The notes below the pieces were generated by a model. It saw only the letters and a list, made by a program, of their open reading frames with translations, was not told the origin of the DNA and ran no database searches. Of a stretch of DNA of 26,741 bases, positions 7,545 through 15,125 are shown in pieces; position 1 is the first letter of the stretch, and each line of letters begins with the position of its first letter. The position numbers were made by a program, and so were the translations under genes. Source of the DNA: Comamonas_C sp026954015 (lineage in GTDB: Bacteria > Pseudomonadota > Gammaproteobacteria > Burkholderiales > Burkholderiaceae_C); the NCBI GenBank assembly GCA_035063785.1, contig JAPSFS010000016.1:1-26741 (forward strand), in the 5' to 3' direction.

Positions 7545-10500
7545 TCACGTCGGCTCGCCCGCCCGCGCCCCGGCGCGCTGCAGGTTCAGTTGCAGCAGGC
7601 GGCGCAGGATTTCGTCGTCGCTCATCGCGGGGCTGTAGTCGGCCCAGCCGTAGGCGGCGGCCACCGCCGTGTCGAGCTGCGCGTGGGCCTGCGCGAGCCA
7701 GGCGGGGCGCTGGTTGTAGAGCTTGGTGAGCGTGCGCTGTTGCAGCGCCCTGGCGTCGGCTTCGCTGAGGCCCGCGCGTGGCTCGATGCGGTCGGGGTAG
7801 GGCGAGCGCGCCATGCCCAGCGGCACCACCTCGGGCACGGCGCGCGTCCATTCGGGCGGGTTCAGCCACTGGCGGCGCAGCAGGTCGAGCCGGTGCGCGG
7901 CCTCGGCGATGGCGCTGGCGTGCTGGCGCAGCGGCAAGGGATACTCTGATTTGATAGCTGTTCGCGCTTGCCCCGCTTGCGCTGGAGGCTGATTTGGCTT
8001 GGAATTTTTGTCCAGCCCCGCCGGGATCAGCGCGCCGCTGGCGAGCGGCTCGGTGCGCTGGTGGGCGGTGTCGCGCGGGGTGAGGCCGGCGGGGAAGGGG
8101 AAGGTTTCAAAGCAGGTGGTGGGGGTGTAGCGCGGGTCGTTGCCCACGCCCAGCCAGGTGCCCATGCGCAGCGACCAGAGTTCGTGGAAGCGGCTGTGCA
8201 GGATGCCGAAGGTGGTGTCGTCGGCGCGGGCGATGGCGACGGTGGCGGTGTCCGGGATGGACGGTGCCTTCTGCCATACGAACAGGCGGTGCTTGGCGAC
8301 GCGCGGCGTGTTGATGTAGCGGGTAATTGGCTTGATGGCTGCGCGCAGTTGCTCACCATTGCGGCCAAAGCGCCACCAGAACGTGCGCCGGATGCGGTCG
8401 TTATTTTTCTGGCGCACGGGCTTGACGTGCAGAACGATGTGGCCGAAAGGCGCTTCGTACAGCGCAGCGTCTTGTTCAGACATCGATTCGCCTGTGTCGA
8501 TCACCCAAACGTCGCGCGGGCGTCGCGTGACGTCGATCCCGTTGATGAGTGGGTAGAGCACGTCGGCGTTACTGCGCCCGTGCGGGTTGGGCAGTGCCAG
8601 CCACTGGCGGGCTTGGTGGCCGGACACATCCAAAGGCCCATCCTTGCGTAATCCCTCGAATGCCGTGGCGTCGCTACCCGGCTGCCTCTTGGCTGTCGAA
8701 AGGTCGATCGCTTCGCTGCCGTGAATATGGCCTGTCAGATCCGACAGGATCGCTTGCACGGCTTGGCCGTCCAGGCGGACCTGGTCTCCGCCTGTACCAA
8801 AGCACACGAGCGAAACCCGTACCGCCGCTCCCTCGTTCACCCACGGCTCGTCGCTCCAGGCGTTGAAAATGCTTGTTTCCTTGACGATGGCGTCCAGTAC
8901 CTTGCGGTTGGCGCCACCACGTATGGAGTTGGTTGCTACCAATCCAGTAGCTCCTAGTGCTTGATTGGCAAGCGCTAAGCGGCTTTTTTCAAACCAATAA
9001 CACACGAGGTCGGCACCGGCGGGCACGCGCCCGGCAAAAACCGCTTCGAGCGCGTCGAAATAGCGGTCGCCCAGCTCACGCCGCTTTTTGCTTCCACCCA
9101 AAAACGGCGGATTGCCCACCACCACATCCGCCCTGGGCCACGCGGCTTCCACCGCCTGCCGCGCATCGCCCTCGCCCTGCCACGCGAGCAGCGCGTCGCG
9201 GCATTCGATGCTCTCCAGCGGCTGCAGCACGGGATCGGTCTTGGGCGGGTAGCCGTGGGCGATGCGCCACTGGATTTCGCCGATCCAGATGGAGATGCGG
9301 GCGAGCTCCGCCGCGTAGCGGTTGAGCTCGATGCCCAGCAGGTTGTGCACGCCGGTGACGAGGTCTTGCTCGCGGTCCAGCCCCAGGCCGGCGGCTTCGG
9401 TGATGCCGTGCAGCTCGATGTTCTTGAGCGCCTTCAGGCCGAGGAAGAGGAAGTTGCCGCTGCCACACGCGGGGTCGAGGATGCGAAACGCGCGCAGGCG
9501 CTCCAGCCACTGGATGAAGCGCGCGTGCGCCTTTTTGTACGCGGCGTCGCCGTGGCGCTTGATTTTGGCCGCCAGCGCTTGCAGTTCCTGCGCCACCTGC
9601 TCCCATTCGCGGAGCAGCGGGCGGGTGATGACGGGCTCGATGAGGCGCTCTATCGTCGCCGGGTCGGTGTAGTGCGCGCCAAGCTGGCTGCGCTTGGCGG
9701 GGTCCAGGCCCCGCTCGAACAGCGTGCCGAAGATGCTGACGTCGATGGCGCTCCAGTTCAGGCGCGCGGCGTTGCGCAGTTCGGTCACGTCGGTGATCTG
9801 CAGGCGCGGCAGGTCGATGTGCGCGAACAGGCCGCCGTTGAACCAGGGAATGTCGTCGGGCCCGTACAGGCCACCGGTCTGCATGGTGGCGAAGAGCTGG
9901 CGCAGGCCGTCGGTCAGGCGTTCGCTGGTGAGGTGGCGGTTGTCCACGAGGCGCTCGAACATGCGTTCGGGCAGCAGGCCCACATCTTCGGCAAACAGGC
10001 AGAACACGCATTGCGTGAGGAAGTGCGCCACCTGCTCGCCCGGCGCGCCGCGCGCGGCGAGCTGCTTGGCCAAGGTAGCGAAGCTTTGCGCGGCGGCCTC
10101 GGTGATGTCGCGCGTGCTCTGGCGCGGGCGAAAGCTCTCGGGCTGCAGCCACACGCGGCGCAGCAGCGCCTGTTTTTCGGGCTGGTCGAGCTCGACGATG
10201 CGCACGGTGTGCGTCTCGCTCGGGTGGCCGTTGAACTGCGTGTGGATGCGGATCGTGAGCCGGTCGCAGACGACGAGCAGCGGCGGGTTGGCGAGCGCCA
10301 GGCTGTATTGCAGGAGCTGGCGCAGCGCGGCGTCCAGGTTCTTGCCGGGGGCTTTGTTCTCCCACGCGAAGTGGTCGCGCCAGTACACGTCGGCGTAGCC
10401 GCGCGCCTCGCCGAGGATGAGGGATTTCTGCTCGAAGAGGTATGCGCCGCCCACGTCGTCGCCGGGCCTGGGCACGCCGAGCAGCTCGCACAGGTCGAGG

Positions 10501-10589
10501 AAGTGGCTTTGCGCGCCCTGCTCCTCGTTGAGCTGCGCGCAGGTGCCGCCGGGGCCCCATTTGGCGATGAATTGGTGGGCGGTGATCAA
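7545..10589 (-). CDS. MmeI-like type IIL restriction-modification enzyme (nuclease, N6-adenine methylase and TRD in one chain)
   Basis: This 1014-residue protein would both methylate adenine in a specific DNA site and cut at a distance. Asp67-x9-Glu77-Asn-Lys79 (DVYWRDHFAWENK) fits the PD-(D/E)xK nuclease site of MmeI-type enzymes. The helical spacer covers about 160-330. SAM-binding motif DPACGSGNF lies at 372-380 and catalytic NPPF at 493-496; the target-recognition part follows, an order typical of gamma-class N6-adenine methylases. The start is TTG at 10589, preceded by AGGGGAA, and gives the family's MIT..QFI beginning; no ATG fits. About 14 to 16 residues near 865-880 derive from repeat copy 3. 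The stretch of roughly 8260-9060 is AT-richer than the rest. No separate methylase or specificity gene is needed for this type. Confidence 0.88.
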   Translation of the reverse strand: MITAHQFIAKWGPGGTCAQLNEEQGAQSHFLDLCELLGVPRPGDDVGGAYLFEQKSLILGEARGYADVYWRDHFAWENKAPGKNLDAALRQLLQYSLALANPPLLVVCDRLTIRIHTQFNGHPSETHTVRIVELDQPEKQALLRRVWLQPESFRPRQSTRDITEAAAQSFATLAKQLAARGAPGEQVAHFLTQCVFCLFAEDVGLLPERMFERLVDNRHLTSERLTDGLRQLFATMQTGGLYGPDDIPWFNGGLFAHIDLPRLQITDVTELRNAARLNWSAIDVSIFGTLFERGLDPAKRSQLGAHYTDPATIERLIEPVITRPLLREWEQVAQELQALAAKIKRHGDAAYKKAHARFIQWLERLRAFRILDPACGSGNFLFLGLKALKNIELHGITEAAGLGLDREQDLVTGVHNLLGIELNRYAAELARISIWIGEIQWRIAHGYPPKTDPVLQPLESIECRDALLAWQGEGDARQAVEAAWPRADVVVGNPPFLGGSKKRRELGDRYFDALEAVFAGRVPAGADLVCYWFEKSRLALANQALGATGLVATNSIRGGANRKVLDAIVKETSIFNAWSDEPWVNEGAAVRVSLVCFGTGGDQVRLDGQAVQAILSDLTGHIHGSEAIDLSTAKRQPGSDATAFEGLRKDGPLDVSGHQARQWLALPNPHGRSNADVLYPLINGIDVTRRPRDVWVIDTGESMSEQDAALYEAPFGHIVLHVKPVRQKNNDRIRRTFWWRFGRNGEQLRAAIKPITRYINTPRVAKHRLFVWQKAPSIPDTATVAIARADDTTFGILHSRFHELWSLRMGTWLGVGNDPRYTPTTCFETFPFPAGLTPRDTAHQRTEPLASGALIPAGLDKNSKPNQPPAQAGQARTAIKSEYPLPLRQHASAIAEAAHRLDLLRRQWLNPPEWTRAVPEVVPLGMARSPYPDRIEPRAGLSEADARALQQRTLTKLYNQRPAWLAQAHAQLDTAVAAAYGWADYSPAMSDDEILRRLLQLNLQRAGARAGEPT
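7950..7997 (-). repeat. Dispersed palindromic repeat, copy 3, inside the restriction-methylation gene
   Basis: Read in the gene's direction it runs from CCAAATCAGCCTCCAGCGC to ACAGCTATCAAA. It encodes QPPAQAGQARTAIKS in frame, between the target-recognition region and the conserved C-terminal helices. The arms have lost perfect complementarity (GCGCAAGC and GCAAGCGC), so only a short stem remains. The codon frame at the end is GCT ATC AAA, as in the proA copies. Confidence 0.75.
8948..8992 (-). repeat. Degenerate palindromic repeat, copy 4, inside the restriction-methylation gene
   Basis: In gene direction AGCGCTTG and CAAGCACT flank CCAAT, followed by AGGAGCTACT, which resembles the end of the other copies. 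It encodes SRLALANQALGAT, in the same frame as the other sense copies. Against my memory of MmeI-type proteins (FEKAR...GLVATNSIRGG) the segment has normal length, so this may be a chance match or a conversion, not an insertion. Confidence 0.4.
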
Positions 10590-10600
10590 GCGTTCCCCTG

Positions 10601-10649
10601 TTTTGATAGCTGGCGGCGCTTGATGGTAAAGCGGTTTCGCCGATTTTGG
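10601..10649 (-). repeat. Dispersed palindromic repeat, copy 5, upstream of the restriction-methylation gene
   Basis: In minus-strand direction it starts CCAAAATCGGCGAAACCGC and ends GCCAGCTATCAAAA, with inner arms CGCTT/AAGCG. It occupies half of the 97-bp gap between thiE and the restriction-methylation gene and ends 11 bases upstream of the TTG start codon, next to the AGGGGAA ribosome-binding site. It may therefore influence expression of that gene. Confidence 0.7.
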
Positions 10650-10686
10650 CGAATATCCGCGCGGCGGGGGGCTCAGGCCGGACGGT

Positions 10687-11430
10687 TCAGGCGGCGGCGG
10701 GCGCGGCGTCCCAGGTGGCGCGCAGTTGCCGCGTGGCCGCGGCCACGTCGCTCTGGCCGCAGATGGCGCTCACCACCGACACGCCGGCTGCGCCGCTGGC
10801 GCGCACCTCGGCCACGCGCGCGCCGTGGATGCCGCCTATGGCCACGCATGGCCAGGGGCTGGCGTGCGCGATCTGCGCGAGCAGCGCCACGCCGCCGGCG
10901 GCGGCCGCGTCGGGCTTGGTCTGCTGCGCCCAGACGGGGCCCACGCCGAGGTAGTCGATCGTGCCCGCGGGCAGGCGCCGCGCGGCGTCCAGGTGCGCCA
11001 GCGTCTGCACCGACAGGCCGAGCCAGCGCCGCGCCCCGAGGATGTGGCGCGCGCGCACGGGGCTCAGGTCGCGCTGGCCGATGTGCGCGCCGTCGGCGCC
11101 GATGGCATCGACGAGGTAGACGCGGTCGTTGACGATGAGCGGCACGCCGGTGCCCGCGAGCACCTGCCGGATCGCGCGGCCGAGCGCGACGAATTCGGCG
11201 TCGCTGCCGTGCGGCTGGCGCAGTTGCACCAGCGTGGCGCCCGCGGCAACGGCCTGCGCCACGGTGCGCACGACGGCTTCGGGGCCGCCGCACAGCGGTG
11301 TGTCGGTGATGAGGTACAGCCGCAGATCCAGCGGCTGGCGCTGCCTGGAAGCGGCCTGCGGCGCGCCAGTCGTGGCCGCCGCGCCGCCGCCAGCGCGCCC
11401 CGTGGCCGGGAGCAGGGTGTGGTGGAGCAC
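10687..11430 (-). CDS. thiE: Thiamine-phosphate synthase
   Basis: Joins hydroxymethylpyrimidine diphosphate and thiazole phosphate to thiamine phosphate in the cytoplasm. The TIM-barrel core begins near residue 36 (LRLYLITDTPL) and includes TLVQLRQPHGSD, PLIVNDRVYLVDAIGADGAH followed by IGQRDL, DYLGVGPVWAQQTKPDA and VAIGGIHGARVAEV. GTG at 11430 is the only reasonable start after the thiM stop (4 bp earlier). It gives 247 residues, about 35 more than usual, the extra part being a low-complexity Ala/Gly-rich N-terminus. It lies in an operon with thiM, so it should share control by the TPP riboswitch. Usual QLRDK is QLRQP here. Confidence 0.9.
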   Translation of the reverse strand: MLHHTLLPATGRAGGGAAATTGAPQAASRQRQPLDLRLYLITDTPLCGGPEAVVRTVAQAVAAGATLVQLRQPHGSDAEFVALGRAIRQVLAGTGVPLIVNDRVYLVDAIGADGAHIGQRDLSPVRARHILGARRWLGLSVQTLAHLDAARRLPAGTIDYLGVGPVWAQQTKPDAAAAGGVALLAQIAHASPWPCVAIGGIHGARVAEVRASGAAGVSVVSAICGQSDVAAATRQLRATWDAAPAAA

Positions 11431-11434
11431 CGGG

Positions 11435-12253
11435 CTACGCCAGCCGGATGCCCTGGGCGAGCGCTTCGGGCGTGAGGGTGTAGAGCCGGTCGATGAGCGC
11501 GACGGCGAAGCTGCCGGGGCCCTGGCAGGCACGCGCGGCGTCGTCGGCGGCCACGGTGAGCAGCGCGGTGGCACTGCTGGCGGCCAGCAGCGCGTCTTGC
11601 GTCACCCCGGCAAACGCCGCCATGAGCGCGCCGAGCGAGCAGCCCGCGCCCGTCACGCGCGTGAGGTGTGGGTGGCCGTTGGCGATGCGCACCGCGCGCG
11701 CGCCGTCGGTGAGGTAGTCCACCTCGCCGCTCACGGCCACGACGCAGCCGTGCTGGCGCGCGAGCTGGCGGGCGGCATCGACGGCCTGGTCGGCGCCCGC
11801 GGTGGATTCGACGCCCTTGCCGCCTTGCCCGCCCATGAGCGCGAGGATTTCCGAGCCGTTGCCGCGCACGATGCGCGGGTGGTGCTTGGCCAGCAGTTCG
11901 AGCGCGATCGAGGTGCGCCACGGCACAGCGCCCGCGGCCACCGGGTCGAGCACCCAGGGCACGCCCGCGCGCTCGGCGCCGCGCACCGCCGCGCGCATGG
12001 CCTGCGCCGTTTCCTGGTAGGGCGTGCCGAGGTTGATGAGCACGCCCGCGCTGATGGCGGCAAAGCCCTCGGCTTCCTGCGCGTTGTCCACCATCGCGGG
12101 CGCGCAGCCGCTGGCCAGCAGCACGTTGGCCGTGAAGTTGGCGACGACGATGTTGGTGAGGCATTGCACCAGCGGGGCGTGCTGGCGCAGCGTGGCGAGC
12201 GGCTGGGCGATGTGCTGCGGCTCGAACGGACGAGAAGACGGTGTATCGGTCAT
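11435..12253 (-). CDS. thiM: Hydroxyethylthiazole kinase
   Basis: This 272-residue salvage enzyme phosphorylates hydroxyethylthiazole for use by ThiE. Diagnostic segments are LVQCLTNIVVANFTANVLLA, PWVLDPVAAGAVPWR, IVRGNGSEILALMG, VAVSGEVDYLTDG and the phosphate-binding RVTGAGCSLGALMAAF. The ATG at 12253 lies 3 bases after the 3' end of a TPP riboswitch, and the putative AGGA ribosome-binding site lies within the riboswitch's last stem. Together with thiE this is a thiazole salvage unit; no thiD, thiC or thiG is seen in the window. Confidence 0.95.
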   Translation of the reverse strand: MTDTPSSRPFEPQHIAQPLATLRQHAPLVQCLTNIVVANFTANVLLASGCAPAMVDNAQEAEGFAAISAGVLINLGTPYQETAQAMRAAVRGAERAGVPWVLDPVAAGAVPWRTSIALELLAKHHPRIVRGNGSEILALMGGQGGKGVESTAGADQAVDAARQLARQHGCVVAVSGEVDYLTDGARAVRIANGHPHLTRVTGAGCSLGALMAAFAGVTQDALLAASSATALLTVAADDAARACQGPGSFAVALIDRLYTLTPEALAQGIRLA

Positions 12254-12256
12254 GAG

Positions 12257-12342
12257 GACGTTCCTACGCCAGGATGATCTGGATCAGGTTCGACGGGTGT
12301 GCTCTCAGCACGGAAGGCGTTCCGTGCACCCCGCGTCACGGG
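12257..12342 (-). promoter_or_regulatory. TPP riboswitch (THI element) controlling thiM-thiE
   Basis: On the minus strand the aptamer core reads ACGCGGGGTGC, a variable stem, CTGAGAGCACACCC, then CGAACCTGATCCAGAT and CATCCTGGCGTAGGAA. These are the conserved thi-box blocks (GGGGTGC, CTGAGA, ACCC, GAACCTGATC and GGCGTAGGAA). The closing stem pairs ACGC with GCGT beside AGGA, which would be the ribosome-binding site of thiM, so ligand binding probably blocks translation. No terminator hairpin with T-run is seen between aptamer and ATG. Confidence 0.95.
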
Positions 12343-12346
12343 GCGG

Positions 12347-12352
12347 ATTCTA
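12347..12352 (-). promoter_or_regulatory. Candidate -10 box of the thiM-thiE transcript
   Basis: TAGAAT on the minus strand ends a few bases before the first paired base of the TPP riboswitch, so transcription would start right at the aptamer. A convincing -35 box was not found. Confidence 0.5.
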
Positions 12353-12452
12353 GTCCACTGAAACACTGAAATTGGATCGGCGCTGGGCGCCCGATAGGGG
12401 CACGCCGCGGCGCTGCAAATGCTCGCCAAGGCTGGGGCCCTGTCTGCGCGTG

Positions 12453-12483
12453 GCGCCCTGCATCCCATCCACAGGCAGGGCGC
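12453..12483 (-). terminator. Perfect 9-bp stem-loop downstream of the ankyrin gene
   Basis: GCGCCCTGC and GCAGGGCGC form a perfect inverted repeat with a 13-base loop. It lies about 30 bases after the stop of the ankyrin gene and upstream of the thiM promoter. It could mark the 3' end of the sigma-factor operon transcript. There is no T-run on either side, so intrinsic termination is uncertain. Confidence 0.35.
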
Positions 12484-12513
12484 GCCGCATCGCGGGGCTG
12501 ATTCAGTATGGCC

Positions 12514-13674
12514 CTAGGGCAGCGCCTGCGCCAGCGCGGCGTGGCCCGCGCGACGGGCGTGGTCGGCGGCGCTCAGGCCCGCGGCGTCGGTGCGCGTGGC
12601 GTCGGCGTGCGCGGCCAGCAGCAGGCGCACGAGGGCGTCGTCGCCGCGTGCCGCGGCGAGCATGAGCGCGGTGCGGCCCTCGGTGTCGGTGGCGTCGATG
12701 GCGGCGCCCTGCGCCAGTGCCGCGCGCACGGCGGCGAGGTCGCCACGCGCGGCGGCGGTGAGCAGGCGCGCGGCGGGCGGTGGGGCGCGGAGGGCGGGGG
12801 GCGCGGTTTCGGCGGCTTCGGTTTCTGCAGCGTTGGCGGCGTCGGCGGCGATGGCTGGCGCGGCGGCGGTTGCGCGGGCTGCCTGGGTCGCGGCGGGGTG
12901 CGGCGGCGGCGCCACGGCTTGCTTCAGCGCCTGGGGCGCGGCCGGGGGGGGTGGGGCGAGTGCTGCAGGGGGGGGCGCAGTCGGGTCGGGTCGGGCCGGT
13001 GCGGGTGCGGCGCGGGGACGCTCACGGCGCGCGGCGGCGGGTGCGGCGGCCTGGGTGTTTGCCTTTGCGCCGGCCCGCTTGTCGGCCTGCGTTTCGGCCT
13101 GTGTATCGGCCTGTGTATCGGCCTGCGCGGCGCGGGGCGCGGACGGCGCCTGGGCAGGTGCGGGCGAGGTGGGCGCGCGGGCGGCGGTGGCCGGGGTGGG
13201 CGCCGTGGCGGGGCGCTCGGCGCTCGCAGCAGCAGGCGTTTGCGCGGGGGGCGGCTCGACCTGCGCGGCGGGCGCGGGCGGGCGGCCTTGGCCCAGCGCC
13301 AGCTCGCGTTCCTCGGGCGTGCCGCGGTCGAACTGCAGCACGAGCAGCGTCGCCAGCGCGAGCACCGCGAGGCTGGCGAGGGCCGAGCGCAGCCAGTGCG
13401 CGTCGTTGGCGGCGCGCCGGGGGGCGGTGTTTTTCAGATCAAATCCGGCCCCAGCGCTTGCTGGGTGAGCGCCGGCAGCTATCGATAGCGTAGTTTCCGT
13501 GGCGTCTGCCGGGCCGGGCGCGACGGGCCGGGCGGCGCGCTCGCGCGCAAGTGCGCTGGCCTGCGCCAGCACGGCGGTGCGCAGGGCAGGCGGGCTCTCG
13601 CGGCCCTCCAGCGCGGCGGCTTCGCGGTAGCGCTGGCGCAGCGCGTCTTCGGGGGGCGGCAGCGGCTCGGTCAT
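12514..13674 (-). CDS. Membrane-anchored ankyrin-repeat protein, candidate anti-sigma factor
   Basis: The 386-residue protein has an N-terminal cytoplasmic part (about 1-92; EDALRQRYREAAALEG and PPALRTAVLAQASALA look helical), one transmembrane helix (about 94-115, LRSALASLAVLALATLLVLQ), a long Ala/Pro-rich linker (about 120-295) and two to three ankyrin repeats at the C-terminus (about 299-386; TEGRTALMLAAARGDDALVR and LLLAAHADA). Its ATG overlaps the stop of the ECF sigma gene, a usual sign of a cognate anti-sigma factor, but no standard anti-sigma domain is recognised, so the role is inference. The ankyrin part would lie in the periplasm if the N-terminus is inside. Residues about 63-79 come from a repeat copy, and the linker contains a 12-bp tandem repeat. 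Confidence 0.8.
   Translation of the reverse strand: MTEPLPPPEDALRQRYREAAALEGRESPPALRTAVLAQASALARERAARPVAPGPADATETTLSIAAGAHPASAGAGFDLKNTAPRRAANDAHWLRSALASLAVLALATLLVLQFDRGTPEERELALGQGRPPAPAAQVEPPPAQTPAAASAERPATAPTPATAARAPTSPAPAQAPSAPRAAQADTQADTQAETQADKRAGAKANTQAAAPAAARRERPRAAPAPARPDPTAPPPAALAPPPPAAPQALKQAVAPPPHPAATQAARATAAAPAIAADAANAAETEAAETAPPALRAPPPAARLLTAAARGDLAAVRAALAQGAAIDATDTEGRTALMLAAARGDDALVRLLLAAHADATRTDAAGLSAADHARRAGHAALAQALP
13081..13128. repeat. 12-bp tandem repeat in the ankyrin gene linker
   Basis: Four imperfect 12-bp units built on TCGGCCTGTGTA follow one another without gap. On the minus strand they encode repeated Ala-Asp/Glu-Thr-Gln quartets (QADTQADTQAETQADK). The unit is a multiple of three, so copy-number change would lengthen or shorten the linker without breaking the frame. 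Confidence 0.85.
13440..13486 (+). repeat. Dispersed palindromic repeat, copy 6, antisense inside the ankyrin gene
   Basis: CAAATCCGGCCCCAGCGC starts this copy, with arms GCGCT/AGCGC around a 9-base loop, and GGCAGCTATC ends it. It runs opposite to its host gene and encodes LSIAAGAHPASAGAGFD between the N-terminal helical part and the membrane helix. This is the only genic copy read on the antisense strand. Confidence 0.75.
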
Positions 13675-14270
13675 GCGATCTGCTCCAGCGTGCGGCGCAG
13701 CGCGGCGCGGGCGTAACGCAGCCGGCTCTTGGCGGTTTGCAGGCCCACGCCCGTGGCCGCGGCGATCTCGGCCACGCTCAGGTCGCCTTCGGCCTGCAGC
13801 AGGAAGGCGTGGCGCTGGTCGGCGGGCAGCGCGTCCAGCGCGGCGAGCAATTGCGCGGCCTGCTCGCGCGTTTGCACGCGCTGCAGCGGGCCGAAACCCG
13901 AGGGGGCGGCCAGCGTGTCGGCCACGGTCAGCTCATCGCCCAGCGGCGCGCTCAGGCTGAGCGCGGGCCGCGTGGTGCGCAGGTGGTCGATGATGCGGTG
14001 GTGCGCGATGGTGAACAGCCAGGTGGTGAAGCGCGCCGGGGGGCGGCCCGCAGCGGCGGCGCGCGGGGTGTAGCCGGGGGCGTCGCGCGCCACGCGCAGC
14101 CACACGTCCTGCGCCAGCTCTTCGCTCGTCGCGGGCTCACCCACGCTGCGCGTGATGTAGCGCCACAGCCGCGTGGCGTGCCGGTCGTAGAGCTGCTCGA
14201 AGGCGCGGGCGTCGCCCGCCGCGTAGGCGTGCATGAGGTCTTCGTCGGCAGGCTCGGCCGGGGCGGGCAT
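13671..14270 (-). CDS. ECF-type RNA polymerase sigma factor
   Basis: This 199-residue protein has region 2 at about 10-75 (LMHAYAAGDARAFEQLYDRH and TRLWRYI, then EELAQDVWLRV) and region 4 at about 140-197 (LDALPADQRHAFLLQAEGDL, SVAEIAAATGVGLQTAKSRL and RYARAALRR). Region 3 is absent, as in extracytoplasmic-function sigma factors. Gln in LLQAEGDLS replaces the common hydrophobic/Glu pattern but the helix-turn-helix is complete. ATG 14270 has no clear Shine-Dalgarno and follows the secreted-protein stop by 18 bp. Its stop overlaps the ankyrin gene start (ATGA). It probably directs transcription of its own operon; the target promoter is not identified. Confidence 0.92.
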   Translation of the reverse strand: MPAPAEPADEDLMHAYAAGDARAFEQLYDRHATRLWRYITRSVGEPATSEELAQDVWLRVARDAPGYTPRAAAAGRPPARFTTWLFTIAHHRIIDHLRTTRPALSLSAPLGDELTVADTLAAPSGFGPLQRVQTREQAAQLLAALDALPADQRHAFLLQAEGDLSVAEIAAATGVGLQTAKSRLRYARAALRRTLEQIA

Positions 14271-14288
14271 GCATCAAATTATCGGCGG

Positions 14289-15125
14289 CTACCAGCGGCG
14301 CGCGGGCGGGTCGGGCACGTAGCCCAGTTGCTCGGGGCTGGCCGGGAAGGCCTGCGGGGGCCGGGCCGCGCGGGGGCCGGGGAGGATGCCCATGGCGATG
14401 AGGTTGGCGTGGCTGTCGTAGCGGATGGTGATGACTTCGTCGGGCGTGTCGGCGCGCCGCTCGAACTGCGTGTGCGTCACCTCGGAGCGTTCGCGTGCGC
14501 CGTGGCCCGTGCCCAGGCGCGCGGCGGCCGATGGCGCCCGCTCGGCGCGGCGCGCGGTGGGCGCCTGGGCTGACTGTTTCGCCTCGGCCTCGGGCGCGGC
14601 ATTCTCTCTGGTGGTGTCGGCGGCATCGTTCTGCGGCGCGGGCGCGATGGCCGGAGGCGGCGGCGTGGGGATGGCTTCGCGGAAGGCCGCGACGCCGATC
14701 ACGCCCACGTGCTGCGCGCGGCCCGTGCGCGTGGCGTAGGCGTCGCGCAGCGCGGCGAAGTGAAACGCGGCGACCTCGGTATCGCTCTTGCGCCAGCCGG
14801 TGATCTGCGCGCTGCGCCAGCCGTCGAGCACGTAGCCCGACTGCTGCCAGCCCGCCGTCTCGCCGGTGATGACGTTCACGCCGTCGATGCTCACCACGCC
14901 GAGCACGCGCGCGCCGCTGGCGTTGCGCAGCTCGACCGCGTAGCGCGCGCCCGGCGTGCCCGCCAGCCACCACTGCCCGTCGTGGCGCACCAGCGGCAGC
15001 CGCGCGCCGCTGTCGCGGTCGGTGACCGTCACGTCGATCAGGCGCCCGACGGCGTGCGCGGGCAGGGTGAACAGCGCCGAGGCGGCGATCGCGGCGCTGG
15101 CGAGCAGGGGCAGGAACGGTGGCAT
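14289..15125 (-). CDS. Secreted protein of unknown function, first gene of the sigma-factor operon
   Basis: The 278-residue protein begins MPPFLPLLASAAIAASALFT then LPAHA, a signal peptide with likely cleavage after residue 25. The mature N-terminal domain (about 26-150) contains GRLIDVTVTDRDSGARLPLV, GTPGARYAVELRN, VVSIDGVNVITGETAGW and VAAFHFAALRDAYATRTGR. A Pro/Ala/Glu-rich linker follows. The C-terminal segment LGTGHGARERSEVTHTQFER and VITIRYDSHANLIAMGIL looks well conserved. I do not recognise a named family, but I recall similar proteins beside ECF sigma genes in other proteobacteria. ACGGAG lies 7 bases upstream of the ATG. It may be a target or the sensor partner of the sigma/ankyrin pair. 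Confidence 0.85.
   Translation of the reverse strand: MPPFLPLLASAAIAASALFTLPAHAVGRLIDVTVTDRDSGARLPLVRHDGQWWLAGTPGARYAVELRNASGARVLGVVSIDGVNVITGETAGWQQSGYVLDGWRSAQITGWRKSDTEVAAFHFAALRDAYATRTGRAQHVGVIGVAAFREAIPTPPPPAIAPAPQNDAADTTRENAAPEAEAKQSAQAPTARRAERAPSAAARLGTGHGARERSEVTHTQFERRADTPDEVITIRYDSHANLIAMGILPGPRAARPPQAFPASPEQLGYVPDPPARRW

Noticed and set aside
7243..7638. Plus-strand frame of 131 codons opposite the small HTH gene
   Set aside because: No ribosome-binding site and no family resemblance; the minus strand has a recognisable XRE-type segment.
9255..11132. Open frame of 625 codons on the plus strand opposite the restriction-methylation gene and thiE
   Set aside because: The minus strand carries intact motifs (DPACGSGNF, NPPF, ThiE core); the plus frame resembles nothing.
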